A stretch of 64,000 nucleotides of DNA from Planctomycetaceae bacterium (GTDB taxonomy: Bacteria; Planctomycetota; Planctomycetia; Planctomycetales; Planctomycetaceae), in NCBI GenBank assembly GCA_041398825.1, contig JAWKTX010000001.1, positions 248,001-312,000 of the forward strand, written 5' to 3'. The translations under genes were made by a program, and so were the position numbers. A model generated the notes under the pieces. That model was not told the origin of the DNA, ran no database searches, and saw only the letters and a program-made list of their open reading frames with translations. How positions within the stretch are numbered: the stretch's first letter is position 1; every line of letters begins with the position of its first letter. Below are positions 20,774 through 29,459 of this stretch, piece by piece.

Positions 20774-23700
20774 CTATGGCTGCAACATGAGGAAGCCGAA
20801 AAGGTCGCGGACTTCATCCGGTGTGAGTTTGTCGAGGGCTCCGTCGGGCATCAGGGATTTACCCGTATTCCGGGTTTCCTCGACATCATTTCGCGCGATT
20901 GTCAGCTGGTCTTTGTCCGTCTGGATCACCAGGACCTGATCGGTTTCAGATACAATAACGCCGGTCAGCACGCGACCGTCCTTTAATGCGACCACGGACG
21001 TTGTGAATTGTCTGGGGACAACGGCACTCGGATCAATAATGTTCATCAGAAGATATTCAAGATTGCTGCGGTTGGCGCCGGTCAGGTCAGGTCCGATTCT
21101 CTGCCCTTCACCGAAGAGCTTGTGACATGCGGCGCAGTTCTTCCTGAAGAGTTCCGCGCCGTTATCCAGATTTGGCGTTGCGAGAGTCTCACTTGTCAAC
21201 ACCTTCTGCCACTTTTCGATCGCCGCTTTGCGGGCTTCCGGTGTTTCCTGAACGACACCCCAGCGGGCTTCGAGAACACTGCGAATATGTTCGTCGTTGA
21301 ATGTTAAAAGCTGCCGCACCTGAGCAGCCGTCAACTCTCTGGCATCGAAGCGTCCTGCTTCCACAGCAGCAATCAGTTCATCGGCCCATGTCCTGCGGCT
21401 GGCCATCGTGTCAATCGCGAGCCCGCGATTACCGTCCTTGAATCCTCCCATGCGATTCAGGAGTTGCTTTGCTGTGTCGGAATGGTCGAAGTTGGCCAAT
21501 GCTGTGATAACAGTGCCGTAGACTGCCCGATCCCCCAACAGATTGAAGAAAACGGGAATCGAATCTCTGTCCCTGGCCTGAGCCAGAGACTTAATAGCCT
21601 GATCACGAGCGACGTAGTCCTGATTACTGTCGCCCGCCAGCGTGCGCAACTCAGCGACGGCCGTTCCGTCACCGAACAGCAGGGCGATCGCATCCGTTTC
21701 ACGGATGACACTGGAATTTGTCGACTTGCGGAGTGATGCTTCAATTGTCGGCCATTCTTTGGGGGGATTGACTCGAGCAAGACCTGCCAGACCGGATCGA
21801 AACGCCCTCAGAAGGCTCGCCACAGTTTGCGGTTGCTCGGCAGCCACACCTTCAGCGACGAATTCGAGTGCTTTCATAGCGACAGCTGGTTTCGACTGCA
21901 AATCGCATGCAACGCGGCGGATCGCCAGCTCCCTGAGTTTTCCTGACCCATTCAGGAGTCGGATAGACATTCCATCCGCGACCGCCGGTTCAATTCCGTA
22001 CCAAGTCATCTGCGTGAGTTTCGTATCGGTGTCGATGGTTTGCAGGTTGTCATGGTTGCCGAGAATACGAACGGCCAGGCTATGGCGGTTCAATCGAGAC
22101 ATCCTTTGCAGGATGGAAACCAACGACAGCAGGACTGGTGCTTCCTGTTGTCGAATTGCAAGTGAATCCAGAGTCGCAAAGTGCTGGGTCAGGCGTTCCG
22201 GTGTCGAAGCTGCCAACTGAATCGCCTGTGCAACAACCAGAGGTTCAGTCGAGTTCAACGCTGCTTCGATTTGCTTTGTGGTGTTGCCGTTAAATGCTTC
22301 GGTAAACAACAGGCGGAGCGAAGTTTCGCAACTGACACTTGACGCAAGGGATTGACCAGAGAGCTCACCGTCGGAAACCATTTCCTGCCGAACTCGGCGA
22401 GCGTGCCGTCCAAACCAGTCTGGCCTGTTGATCCAGTCAGGGTTCAGGAATTCAACGCGATTTCCGGCAGTCAGGGTTAGTCTCTGTGCCTCGCTCAGTT
22501 TTGGAGTCCCATAAGCAATTCGGTAGATTCGTCCGCTGGTTCGGTGAATTCCGTCGTGGTCGTGGCATTCTCCGTTGTCCGACCAGTCAGCGACATACAT
22601 GGCACCCTCCGGCCCCATCTTGATATCGACGCCCCGGAACCAGGGATTCTTCACGAGCATGAAGTCCGGTTCGCTCTTTCCAACGTAGCCGCTGCCCTGA
22701 CGTTCCAGTCGATTCACGTTGATGCGGCGTCCGTGCGTGTTGCACATGAAGATCTTCCCGAAATACTCTTTCGGAAAGTTGTCACCCTGATAGATCAACG
22801 CGCCGACGTGTGAGTGTCCGCCGCCCAGATCGTTGGCAACCCCGTCGCGGCTTTCATTCCATTTCTTTGTTGTATCCCAGTGATAGTGGTCGGCCGTCAT
22901 GTCCATCAGTTCAAAACTGTAGGGATTGAAGTCCTGACCATACATGCGTTGATATCGCGCGCCGGGAATGACGTGCCAGAGATGTCCCTGAACATTATTG
23001 GTCATGAAGAACTGACCATCTTCGTTGTAGTCCAGTCCCCATGGATTGGTTGTGCCGTGGCAGACCACTTCAATCATGTGCTTCGTCGGGTGATACCGCC
23101 AAATGCCGCAGTTCATGAAGGGACGTTCTTCCTTCGGTGTTCCGGGGACTCCGGGATAAGACGTGTCGACGATTCCGTGTCGTCCGTAGAGCCATCCATC
23201 AGGGCCCCAAATCAGGCCGCTCACAAAATTGTGACCGCAGTCCTTGCTCCAGCCGTCCAGCATCACAACGGGATCGCCATCCGGCACATCGTCACCATTC
23301 CTGTCCGGAATGAAGGACAGAGTACCATCGTGAAGAACCCACAGACCGCCAAAGCCCCACGTGAGACTGGTCAGCATGAAGCCCTTGTCCCAGAAGACCT
23401 TTCGAGAGTCATGTTTACCGTCACCGTCGGTGTCTTCCAGAATGATGACTCGGTCACGAAGTTTCGTTTCGTAGGGACCACCGCTGTAGGTGTAATTCTC
23501 CGCAACCCAGAGACGTCCCCTGTCATCGAAGTCCATGCAGATCGGTTGCTGCACATCGGGCTCGCCAGCGAACAGAGTTACATTGAATCCAGACGGCACG
23601 TCAATCAGCTTCACCATCTCTTCAGGTGATGGTGGATTGGAATCGGCCGGATCGGTATTGAAAGCTTCGGGGAATTCGTCTGCGACTAAAACGGGCAATT

Positions 23701-23794
23701 GCCAAAGAGCAACGACAAATAGGGACGTTATCATTCGAACCATTGTCATCATTCGAACCATTGTCCGCTGAGTAGGCTTAGCTACGTGAATCAT
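20774..23794 (-). CDS. PVC-type CxxCH cytochrome c / HEAT / membrane-bound-dehydrogenase protein
   Basis: 1006 aa, exported by an N-terminal signal (hydrophobic core SLFVVALWQLPVLV). Residues about 60-450 form a glucose-dehydrogenase-like beta-propeller ('FDDRGRLWVAENYTY', 'LEDTDGDGKHD', 'GLIWGPDGWLYGRHG'), the planctomycete membrane-bound dehydrogenase domain. A HEAT-like helical region follows (about 500-850), then a class I cytochrome c domain with heme motif CAACH at about 885-889 and the distal segment ending LFGFLML. The family is thought to oxidise sugars or polysaccharide products in the periplasm. The N-terminus reads MVRMMTMVRM because of a short DNA duplication at about 23735-23762, so the true start may be an inner Met. 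Confidence 0.88.
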   Translation of the reverse strand: MIHVAKPTQRTMVRMMTMVRMITSLFVVALWQLPVLVADEFPEAFNTDPADSNPPSPEEMVKLIDVPSGFNVTLFAGEPDVQQPICMDFDDRGRLWVAENYTYSGGPYETKLRDRVIILEDTDGDGKHDSRKVFWDKGFMLTSLTWGFGGLWVLHDGTLSFIPDRNGDDVPDGDPVVMLDGWSKDCGHNFVSGLIWGPDGWLYGRHGIVDTSYPGVPGTPKEERPFMNCGIWRYHPTKHMIEVVCHGTTNPWGLDYNEDGQFFMTNNVQGHLWHVIPGARYQRMYGQDFNPYSFELMDMTADHYHWDTTKKWNESRDGVANDLGGGHSHVGALIYQGDNFPKEYFGKIFMCNTHGRRINVNRLERQGSGYVGKSEPDFMLVKNPWFRGVDIKMGPEGAMYVADWSDNGECHDHDGIHRTSGRIYRIAYGTPKLSEAQRLTLTAGNRVEFLNPDWINRPDWFGRHARRVRQEMVSDGELSGQSLASSVSCETSLRLLFTEAFNGNTTKQIEAALNSTEPLVVAQAIQLAASTPERLTQHFATLDSLAIRQQEAPVLLSLVSILQRMSRLNRHSLAVRILGNHDNLQTIDTDTKLTQMTWYGIEPAVADGMSIRLLNGSGKLRELAIRRVACDLQSKPAVAMKALEFVAEGVAAEQPQTVASLLRAFRSGLAGLARVNPPKEWPTIEASLRKSTNSSVIRETDAIALLFGDGTAVAELRTLAGDSNQDYVARDQAIKSLAQARDRDSIPVFFNLLGDRAVYGTVITALANFDHSDTAKQLLNRMGGFKDGNRGLAIDTMASRRTWADELIAAVEAGRFDARELTAAQVRQLLTFNDEHIRSVLEARWGVVQETPEARKAAIEKWQKVLTSETLATPNLDNGAELFRKNCAACHKLFGEGQRIGPDLTGANRSNLEYLLMNIIDPSAVVPRQFTTSVVALKDGRVLTGVIVSETDQVLVIQTDKDQLTIARNDVEETRNTGKSLMPDGALDKLTPDEVRDLFGFLMLQP

Positions 23795-23836
23795 ACAGCA
23801 ATCACCCTGTAAAGACTGATTATTCCGGAATGCAGG

Positions 23837-24127
23837 TCAATTCTGGCGTTCGGCAACCAAAACCGCAAACCGATGGAGGCCAGCCAATGCAACTTCCAGA
23901 CCAACGCCATCTGTCAGATCGACGTCGTAGAGCGTCTGAGTCGTCAGGCCATCCGTATCCGGCGATACTGTCAAAGTCAGCAATCGACGGAGCCGAAACA
24001 TCCACCAGCCCAGCGGCTGCAGCCAGACGGTGCTCGCAATGCTGCGTCCCAGAGCATCATAGCGAGTCGTTGTTTCCTGCAGTGTCTTCGCGTCGTCAGG
24101 ATTGAGCAGACTGCTGTGAGTCGCCAA
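23837..24127 (-). pseudogene. RHS-repeat protein remnant
   Basis: The minus frame contains 'TTTRYDALGRSIASTVWLQP' and, about 20 codons later, 'DGLTTQTLYDVDLTDGVGL', both typical of YD/RHS repeats in large planctomycete RHS proteins. The linker between the two and the tail after LTDGVGL are out of register with an RHS repeat, and there is no start, signal or rest of the protein. It is a fragment of a once multi-kilobase gene, left beside other broken genes. Confidence 0.6.
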
Positions 24128-24207
24128 ACCCGCAGTTCCAGCCGTATGACGACCAATCCGCCGTTGTCCACAGGTCAGAACAGGAACCGATTCATTAGAT
24201 TCTCAAA

Positions 24208-24273
24208 TAAACGGTTCCTGACACCGTTTCCATCTCTGACACCGTTTCCATCTCCCTGACACCGTTTCCATCT
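24208..24273. repeat. REP-like hairpin and three tandem CTGACACCGTTTCCATCT units
   Basis: AAACGGT-TCCTGAC-ACCGTTT forms a perfect 7-bp stem, followed by two further copies of the CTGACACCGTTTCCATCT unit at 18-20 bp spacing. The core GGTTCCTGACACC recurs at 33498-33517 beside a RAYT tail, which marks it as one class of dispersed REP sequence. Spacing is too tight for a CRISPR array. Confidence 0.7.
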
Positions 24274-24318
24274 CTACTTTTTCTCATCGAGAGTCATGAG
24301 TCTGAAGCGATCCGATCA

Positions 24319-24696
24319 TCAATTCACGACGCGTTTGATGCCGTTCTTCAGCAATTCTTCGCCAAAGTTGATCAGCAATCCCAGCCGGCAGTGGGTGAGT
24401 TTCAGGTAGGTCAGCAGTTGCTTTCCATGAACCGGGGCGAGTTTCTCGACTGACTTCACCTCGACAAGGAAGCAACCATTGACGACCAGGTCTGCACGAA
24501 ATCCGATCTCAAACCGCACCCCTTCGAATTCGACAGAAATCGCTTTTTCACGCTCGACCTGATAGCCGCGTTCCTTCAGTTTGTGCTCAAGCAGGACCGT
24601 GTAGACCGATTCGAGCAGCCCCGGCCCCAATGCCATGTGGAGCTTCATGGCGGAATCCACAACGTCAGTGGCAATCCGTTCCAGTTCGTCGTTCAT
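24319..24696 (-). CDS. GxxExxY family protein (PD-(D/E)xK-like)
   Basis: 125 aa from ATG 24696, chosen because GGAG lies 8 bp upstream; the frame extends 13 codons further into a repeat. The family signature GPGLLESVYT is at about 24-33 and a nuclease-like core follows: 'VEREKAISVEFEGVRFEIGF', 'RADLVVNGCFLVEVKSVEKL' with the D...ExK residues of the PD-(D/E)xK fold, then 'HGKQLLTYLKLTHCRLGLLI'. Length and order match the family (about 125 aa). These proteins are widespread, often horizontally acquired and of unproven function. The repeat upstream (TCACACGAAGGCAC type) is typical of the surroundings of this family. Confidence 0.88.
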   Translation of the reverse strand: MNDELERIATDVVDSAMKLHMALGPGLLESVYTVLLEHKLKERGYQVEREKAISVEFEGVRFEIGFRADLVVNGCFLVEVKSVEKLAPVHGKQLLTYLKLTHCRLGLLINFGEELLKNGIKRVVN

Positions 24697-24847
24697 CGTA
24701 ATTCTCCGATCGAAGAGTGGCTCACACGAAGGCACAAAGGCACCAAGATTGCCTGTGAAAACGCAGGACGTGATTCCTCACCCTTTGTGTCTTCGTGCCT
24801 TCGTGTGAGCATTCAGAACACTTCCCGATTCATCATTCAGCGAATCG
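24690..24847. repeat. 158-bp repeat with 15-bp inverted repeats, copy 1
   Basis: Nearly identical to 24914-25071 at an offset of exactly 224 bp. Within it CTCACACGAAGGCAC (24721-24735) and GTGCCTTCGTGTGAG (24795-24809) are perfect inverted repeats. It begins at the start codon of the GxxExxY gene, so it carries that gene's ribosome-binding site and probable leader. Confidence 0.8.
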
Positions 24848-24920
24848 ATTCGGCTTCGAGGATGCCCATCGTCTCCGCTGAGTGAGCTTGTCGCAGCAAC
24901 TCCGCCGCCTTGTCGTTCAT
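24837..24920 (-). pseudogene. Short 27-aa frame behind the second repeat leader
   Basis: The second repeat copy carries the same GGAG and ATGAACGA start as the GxxExxY gene, but here the frame is only 27 codons (MNDKAAELLRQAHSAET...EAESIR) and then stops. It looks like the leader of a lost gene joined to other sequence. Translation is possible but function is unlikely. Confidence 0.3.
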
Positions 24921-25071
24921 TGTAATTCTCCGATTGAAGAGCGGCTCACACGAAGGCACAAAGGCACCAAGATTGCCTGTGAAAACGCAGGACGTGATTC
25001 CACACACTTTGTGTCTTCGTGCCTTCGTGTGAGCATTCAGAACACTTCCCGATTCATCATTCGGCGAATCG
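24914..25071. repeat. 158-bp repeat with 15-bp inverted repeats, copy 2
   Basis: Second copy of 24690-24847, with the inverted repeats at 24945-24959 and 25019-25033. The two copies sit in direct orientation, so recombination between them would delete 224 bp. Confidence 0.8.
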
Positions 25072-25219
25072 TGTGGGCTTCCGGGATGACAGAGTTGCGA
25101 TAGATTGATTCGGCTTCGTCGTGATTCCCTTGACCAGGCAACTGATCCGCAATCTTGCTTTCCATGACCGCTTTCTCGCGGACGTCGCCGAGCCGCTCGT
25201 AGACGGGCAGTTCTTCCAT
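25037..25219 (-). pseudogene. TPR-repeat protein fragment
   Basis: The minus frame reads ELPVYERLGDVREKAVMESK followed by IADQLPGQGNHDEAESIY, which is the repeating unit of a known TPR family (LPVYERLGDVR.KAVTMGKIADIL). Only about one and a half repeats remain. It ends in the 158-bp repeat on one side and abuts the transposase fragment on the other, so it is a relic. Confidence 0.5.
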
Positions 25220-25718
25220 GGCGTATGTCGACATGAACCCGATTCGAGCGGGCATCGCGAAGACTCCCGAGCAAAGCGACTTCACCAGCGTGAAGGAACG
25301 CATCGACGATCGAGCCACCGCAGCAGAGGTCGCAACTGCGGATGCTCAGGATGTTCGCATCGAACATGGACCCAAGGCCGGATGGCTTGCGCCAGTTGCT
25401 CTTGATCCGCCGAGAAAGAGAGTTCGCGAAAAGCCGAACGCTCGCCGAGCCAGCAACAAAGGCTGTCTGTCGATGACTTTGGATGAGTACCTCGAATTGC
25501 TCGACTGGACCGGCCGTCAGCTGAAATCCGGCAAGTCCGGCTCCATCCCGGCAACTGCGCTGCCGATCCTCGAACGCCTCGAAGTCAGCCCCGAAACCTG
25601 GCTCGACCTCATCAAGAACTTCCGCAAACGATTTCGTTCAGAAGCCGGCCTGCCAAAGACTCGCCAGTCATTCCGAAGCAACCGACGCCAGTCCAGAGTC
25701 ACCACCGAATCCACGTGA
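25218..25718 (+). pseudogene. RAYT/IS200-like transposase, C-terminal fragment A
   Basis: The frame starts inside the family: MAYVDMNPIRAGIAKTPEQS and then 'SLTLDEYLELLDWTGRQ'-type and 'ALPILERLEVSPETWLDL' segments are the C-terminal half of REP-associated Y1 transposases of planctomycetes. The N-terminal catalytic part (HUH motif and Tyr nucleophile) is missing, because the sequence upstream is the TPR relic in the opposite orientation. The ORF has an intact 3' end and a REP sequence 45 bp downstream. It is inactive on its own. Confidence 0.7.
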
Positions 25719-25790
25719 CTCAACACCCACCGTAACGCATCCCCAATCACGCCGGTGATTTAGGATCAAAGGTGGATGGCACTTATGTTG
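25314..25790 (+). repeat. Direct repeat A (transposase tail plus REP)
   Basis: About 475 bp, roughly 90% identical by eye to 30453-30926. It covers the last 135 codons of the transposase fragment, its trailer and the REP sequence. Together with copy B it brackets the pseudopilin cassette. Confidence 0.75.
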
Positions 25791-25793
25791 CCA
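25763..25793 (+). repeat. REP sequence, GGTGGATGGCAC class, copy 1
   Basis: GGATCAAAGGTGGATGGCAC, then TTATGTTGCCA. The core GGTG-GATGG-CAC can fold as a short hairpin. Other copies lie at 30218-30235 (reverse), 30425-30456 and 30899-30922. Confidence 0.7.
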
Positions 25794-26011
25794 GCTTCGC
25801 ACGGACGCTCAAGACTGACCGGTCACCCGATCCGCCCCTCCGCTGAAGGCCGAAGTAGTTGGCTAAACCTTCTTCGTAAGATCCTTTCATCCTCTATTCC
25901 AAGCCGGTTTTATCCCGGCACACCCTGACAGCTTTTAGCGTTCCCTGTCAATATTGTCTCTTCATCTAATTCAGAATCCGATTAGAAGAAGACCTTGACA
26001 AACGAAACTAC

Positions 26012-26046
26012 CCCTACACACTACACACTACACACTACACACTACA
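26012..26046 (+). repeat. 7-bp tandem repeat (CTACACA)n
   Basis: About five head-to-tail copies of CTACACA directly upstream of the first DUF1559 gene. Heptanucleotide tracts are prone to copy-number change and, placed about 10 bp before the start codon, could alter expression. Confidence 0.75.
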
Positions 26047-26053
26047 GGCGATT

Positions 26054-27077
26054 GTGAAATGCGACTGCGAAAGAAGCCAATTGTTGTCCCTCAAGCGCTC
26101 CGGAATAACGATTGTCGAGCTTTTAGTCGTCCTGGCGATCATCGGCATTCTGCTTGCGATCGTCATTCCAGCCGTTCAAGCCGCCCGCGAACGATCACGA
26201 CAACAAGAGTGTGCAAACCAGCAACGCCAAATTGGGGTGGCGTTATTGAACTATGAATCGATCCATGGTCACTTTCCTGCGATGGACCACGGGAAGGAGC
26301 TTCTCGGCTCGTGGATTGTGGCAATTCTGCCGCATTTGGATCAACAGGCACTTTATGACCAATTCGTCGATGCCTGTGACGGGTCAATTCGTGTGCGAAG
26401 GTTTTGGCTTCCGCGCGGCTCAGGAGAAGGTGCGTTGGATGACGCCTGCTGGATTTCACTGCCCCTCAGACCCAGCTCCCGCTCGCTGGCAAAACAGCTA
26501 CCCCAGCACTGCGGGGACATGGGCGGGGATTCGTCAGGACGATGGCATGTTTCGCTATGCCCACGCCGCGTACGTGGGATACCGGCTGGGCCCGGTGCGC
26601 GTGCAGGATGTGAAGGATGGTTTGTCAAACACAGTGGCCGTCAGTGAATGGCTCCACAGGTGGGAAGATGAGCGAGCCAGGCGCACAGTCGATACGTACC
26701 GTCGATTGATATGGAAGTTGCCAAAGCTGTTTGGTCGCGGTGCAGACATTGATTCGTTGGCAGACGTATGCCGACAAGTCCCCCCGGTCAATCCGGAGCG
26801 GTACGGATGGCAAAACAATGGAGGGTTGTCTCACGAATGGTTTACGGGCGGAGTCACCGTTTCATCATACGTCCACGTGATGCCCCCGAACACAGCCAGT
26901 TGTGAAGCGGTCACGCTGGGGATTGGCAGCATTCTGGCAACAGCCGGGAGCTATCATCGGATGGGAGTGAATGGCTTGTTTGCTGATGGACACGTGCAGT
27001 TCATCAGTGATGCCATCGATCTGAACGTTTGGCGAGCCATGGGGACTCGCGACAATGGAGATGTGGTAAGTTTTTAA
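26054..27077 (+). pseudogene. DUF1559 pseudopilin-like protein, frameshifted
   Basis: The GTG start at 26054 opens a prepilin-like N-terminus (KRSGITIVELLVVL, then a hydrophobic helix ending AIVIPAVQAARERSR), with Ile instead of Phe after the Gly at the leader-peptidase site. The frame continues to about 26380, and the rest of the protein is found one base over: 'GFHCPSDPAPARW', 'DVKDGLSNTVAVSEW', and the C-terminal 'YHRMGVNGLFADGHVQFISD' typical of DUF1559. A single +1 shift between about 26345 and 26440 therefore interrupts an otherwise complete gene. No slippery sequence is evident, so mutation or a sequencing error is more likely than programmed frameshifting. Confidence 0.75.
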
Positions 27078-27090
27078 CGGGAGATTTGCG

Positions 27091-27426
27091 ATGAAAATAA
27101 GGTTGTTGATCTTGGCATTGGTGTTTGGGTTCTGTTCGAGCGGTTTTGCGGGGTACACCATGGGGCACCCCAACACAAAAATCTATAGAATGCAAAGCAC
27201 TGGAACTGGAAACAAAGACCCATATGTCACTGTAGCATATCGGCTCAAGCGAAAAGACAATGGAATGATAATCAGCACTGGCTATTACTCGGATGAATTC
27301 ACGGGGTGGATGGTCTCGTTGAATTACTCGTCCATTGGCCTGGATATTGGAGTAGACGCAGATCTTCTGGAAAGTGGTACTGTTCAGGTTCACAAAGATG
27401 TGACAACTGCGTTGTACGAAGATTGA
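27091..27426 (+). CDS. Small exported protein, unrecognised
   Basis: 111 aa with a clean signal peptide (MKIRLLILALVFGFCSSGFA, cleavage after SGFA). The mature part is about 90 residues, beta-rich by appearance, with no cysteines. GGGAG sits 8 bp upstream of the ATG, and the gene starts 13 bp after the DUF1559 stop, so they form one unit. It may be a minor surface or pilus-associated protein by context, but no family was recognised. Confidence 0.6.
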   Translation: MKIRLLILALVFGFCSSGFAGYTMGHPNTKIYRMQSTGTGNKDPYVTVAYRLKRKDNGMIISTGYYSDEFTGWMVSLNYSSIGLDIGVDADLLESGTVQVHKDVTTALYED

Positions 27427-27494
27427 CCTGACTTCTTGACGTGTACTCTTTCAGGCCGGGTACGAGATTGAAATGCGTCCGGGAGGGATTTGTC

Positions 27495-27981
27495 GTGAGT
27501 TTCAAGTGGAAAATGCTCCCGGGCGTTGTAGCTCTGACAATCGTAAGTTGCATTCAGGGCTGCAGCAGGAATACCCAACAGTGACGTATCCACCCGTGGG
27601 AGTTACGTTTCCGAATCCAGATCTTTCCGTCGATCTAAACGGTATGGATTTTCAACAGAAGGCGCCTGTGAACCTCGCGTCGATTGACATTCCTCGGAAG
27701 GAAGCGGAATTGCAGTTTTCTGTGACGTTGACGGGAAACCTCAATCGCTGTACCCTGGGCTCGACGTTTATTTCGAAAATGCAAACCACCAGGTGGTCGT
27801 GGGCTGTGGCGGTGTGCTTCTCCACGACAAGGAGAACGATTCCTATTCAGGAAGCGTCAGCATGCTTGGGCCCGCCACACCGGGAAACTACCAAATCTCA
27901 GTCAGGATTCTGGATGTGATTTCTGCCGAGGATGAAGAACGATGGAAAGTCGTTGGGACCTCGAAGGCCAAAGTCCATTGA
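27495..27981 (+). pseudogene. Lipoprotein gene with two frameshifts
   Basis: A GTG at 27495 opens MSFKWKMLPGVVALTIVSCI and then QGCSRNTQQ, a good lipoprotein signal with lipobox IQGC, but that frame stops at about 27584. Continuous coding character resumes in the second frame (YPPVGVTFPNPDLSVDLNG to about 27755) and then in the third (PGLDVYFENANHQVVVGCGG to KAKVH at 27981). Joined, they give a lipoprotein of about 160 aa with an Ig-like second half. Two shifts in 500 bp argue for decay or local sequence errors. Confidence 0.6.
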
Positions 27982-28038
27982 TAAATCTGCAAGCACAACC
28001 TATTTCTTTAGGCAATAGACGACGAAGGTCGCCAGTCA

Positions 28039-28425
28039 GTGTTCGCCTTCGTAATGTCCGCTTTGAACGTATTGCAAACCAGCCGCCTGTGTCTCGTTGC
28101 GGGCTCGAGCATTGAAGCCGGGCACTACCTAATTGACCACATGCAGATCGGCACATCTTCATCAGAGGCGTATCGGTACAAGTTTTATCGAGAAGTCTTT
28201 GTTGACGACATGCCAAGTTGGTCACCTGTGGCCACATGGGATTATTCACTTACGGGATCGATACCAGAGTTCAGTTACTATGAGTACGATGTCTCGGGTA
28301 CTCTGGGCCCAGGTGGCGGAAATCAGTATTCAAACGTATTGATCGAAATCTTAGATCTCAACAATAATGTGGTGGTGACTGATTCGAATTCCGACGGATC
28401 TATAGTTCCCACGTGGGTTCCGTAA
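28039..28425 (+). CDS. Small hypothetical protein before the second DUF1559 gene
   Basis: 128 aa from a GTG. The first roughly 25 residues are moderately hydrophobic (SALNVLQTSRLCLVAGSS) and may be a weak export signal; the rest is rich in Tyr, Ser, Asp and Gly, as in secreted beta-sandwich proteins. The start is uncertain because no good ribosome-binding site is seen, and the true N-terminus could have been lost to a frameshift as in the neighbouring gene. It ends 17 bp before the DUF1559 start. Confidence 0.4.
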   Translation: MFAFVMSALNVLQTSRLCLVAGSSIEAGHYLIDHMQIGTSSSEAYRYKFYREVFVDDMPSWSPVATWDYSLTGSIPEFSYYEYDVSGTLGPGGGNQYSNVLIEILDLNNNVVVTDSNSDGSIVPTWVP

Positions 28426-28442
28426 TTGAAGGGAACGCGGCA

Positions 28443-29405
28443 ATGGAATGTTCGCCGAGAAGACCACTTAAGAGGGTCACGCGAAGTGGAATAAGCCTAA
28501 TTGAACTCATGGTCGTTATCGGAGTCATCGGCCTGCTTCTTGCAATTCTCCTACCAGCTCTTGGAAGCGCGAGAGAGTCGGCTCGGCGAACATCATGCAT
28601 GAATAATTTGCGTCAGGCGGGGGCTGCCGTGGCGAATTTTTCAGAAGCCTACGGCGCATTTCCGACAGGTCGGCAAAGTGGCCTGTCAGGGCCGGCTCTC
28701 TTGCTGCCATACTTGGAGCACCGAGAATTGTTTGAGTTGCTTATCAAGGGACAACGTGGCGGGACACCCCTCATCTCATCATTATGTTGTCCATCAGATC
28801 CAGAGATTTGGGCGAATAATTCCGCTGGCGAAGGGGATAGCTCGTATCTCTTCTGTAACGGAACCAAATTCCCAACGAATCCCCTGCTGGAAGGATTGAA
28901 CGGATTTGTTTCCAATGGATTAAAGCATACGCGCCCTTCAGATATCACGGATGGTCTTTCTAACACTGTTGCGATGTCAGAGCGCCGCTCCCTGCCGAGA
29001 GACTACCAAACGGACGTACCGGTAGACTCTCCTCAGGCCGTTCAATACCTCTGGTGGACCGACAATCGGTTCCATTTACCGGGGCAAGAAGACAATGCGG
29101 CCCAGCAGGCGAAATCAAACCGTCGAACCAATTCACCAAGACTGTGGACCACCCTTTGCGCTTCTTATGTGCCTTTCGTTCAGTATGACCATATCCTTCC
29201 ACCAAACGTGCCTGGGTCTCACAATGGACCGGAAGACATGGACAGTACGAGATACAGTTACGTGAGTTTGGTACCTGCATCCAGCTTACACAAGGGCGGA
29301 ATCAACTCCCTATTTGTAGACGGGAGCGTGCGGTTTCATTCATCGGATGTGGACTTAAGCGTTTGGCGGGCGCTTGGAAGTCGAAACGGTGGCGAGACAT
29401 ATTGA
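28443..29405 (+). CDS. DUF1559 pseudopilin-like protein
   Basis: 320 aa from ATG 28443, preferred over the GTG at 28413 because GAAGGGA lies about 7 bp upstream. The N-terminus is type IV prepilin-like: RSGISLIELMVVIG plus a hydrophobic helix ending ALGSARESARR. Family features follow: NNLRQAGAAVANF, CCPSDPEIW, 'DITDGLSNTVAMSERRS', and C-terminal 'LHKGGINSLFVDGSVRFHSS' with the H-x-GG-x-N pattern. DUF1559 proteins are numerous in planctomycetes, probably processed by a prepilin peptidase and placed in pseudopili; direct function is not established. Intact, unlike its neighbour at 26054. Confidence 0.88.
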   Translation: MECSPRRPLKRVTRSGISLIELMVVIGVIGLLLAILLPALGSARESARRTSCMNNLRQAGAAVANFSEAYGAFPTGRQSGLSGPALLLPYLEHRELFELLIKGQRGGTPLISSLCCPSDPEIWANNSAGEGDSSYLFCNGTKFPTNPLLEGLNGFVSNGLKHTRPSDITDGLSNTVAMSERRSLPRDYQTDVPVDSPQAVQYLWWTDNRFHLPGQEDNAAQQAKSNRRTNSPRLWTTLCASYVPFVQYDHILPPNVPGSHNGPEDMDSTRYSYVSLVPASSLHKGGINSLFVDGSVRFHSSDVDLSVWRALGSRNGGETY

Positions 29406-29459
29406 GCCAATGGACGAATCAGATTCAGACCCCTCAAAAATCTCTGAGGCGTGGACGCG

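Noticed and set aside
24208..24273. Possible CRISPR array
   Set aside because: Repeat units are nearly contiguous with no spacers, and the core recurs elsewhere as a REP.
26340..26440. Programmed frameshift in the DUF1559 gene
   Set aside because: No slippery heptamer or downstream pseudoknot was seen, and the neighbouring lipoprotein gene is also shifted, which favours decay or read errors.
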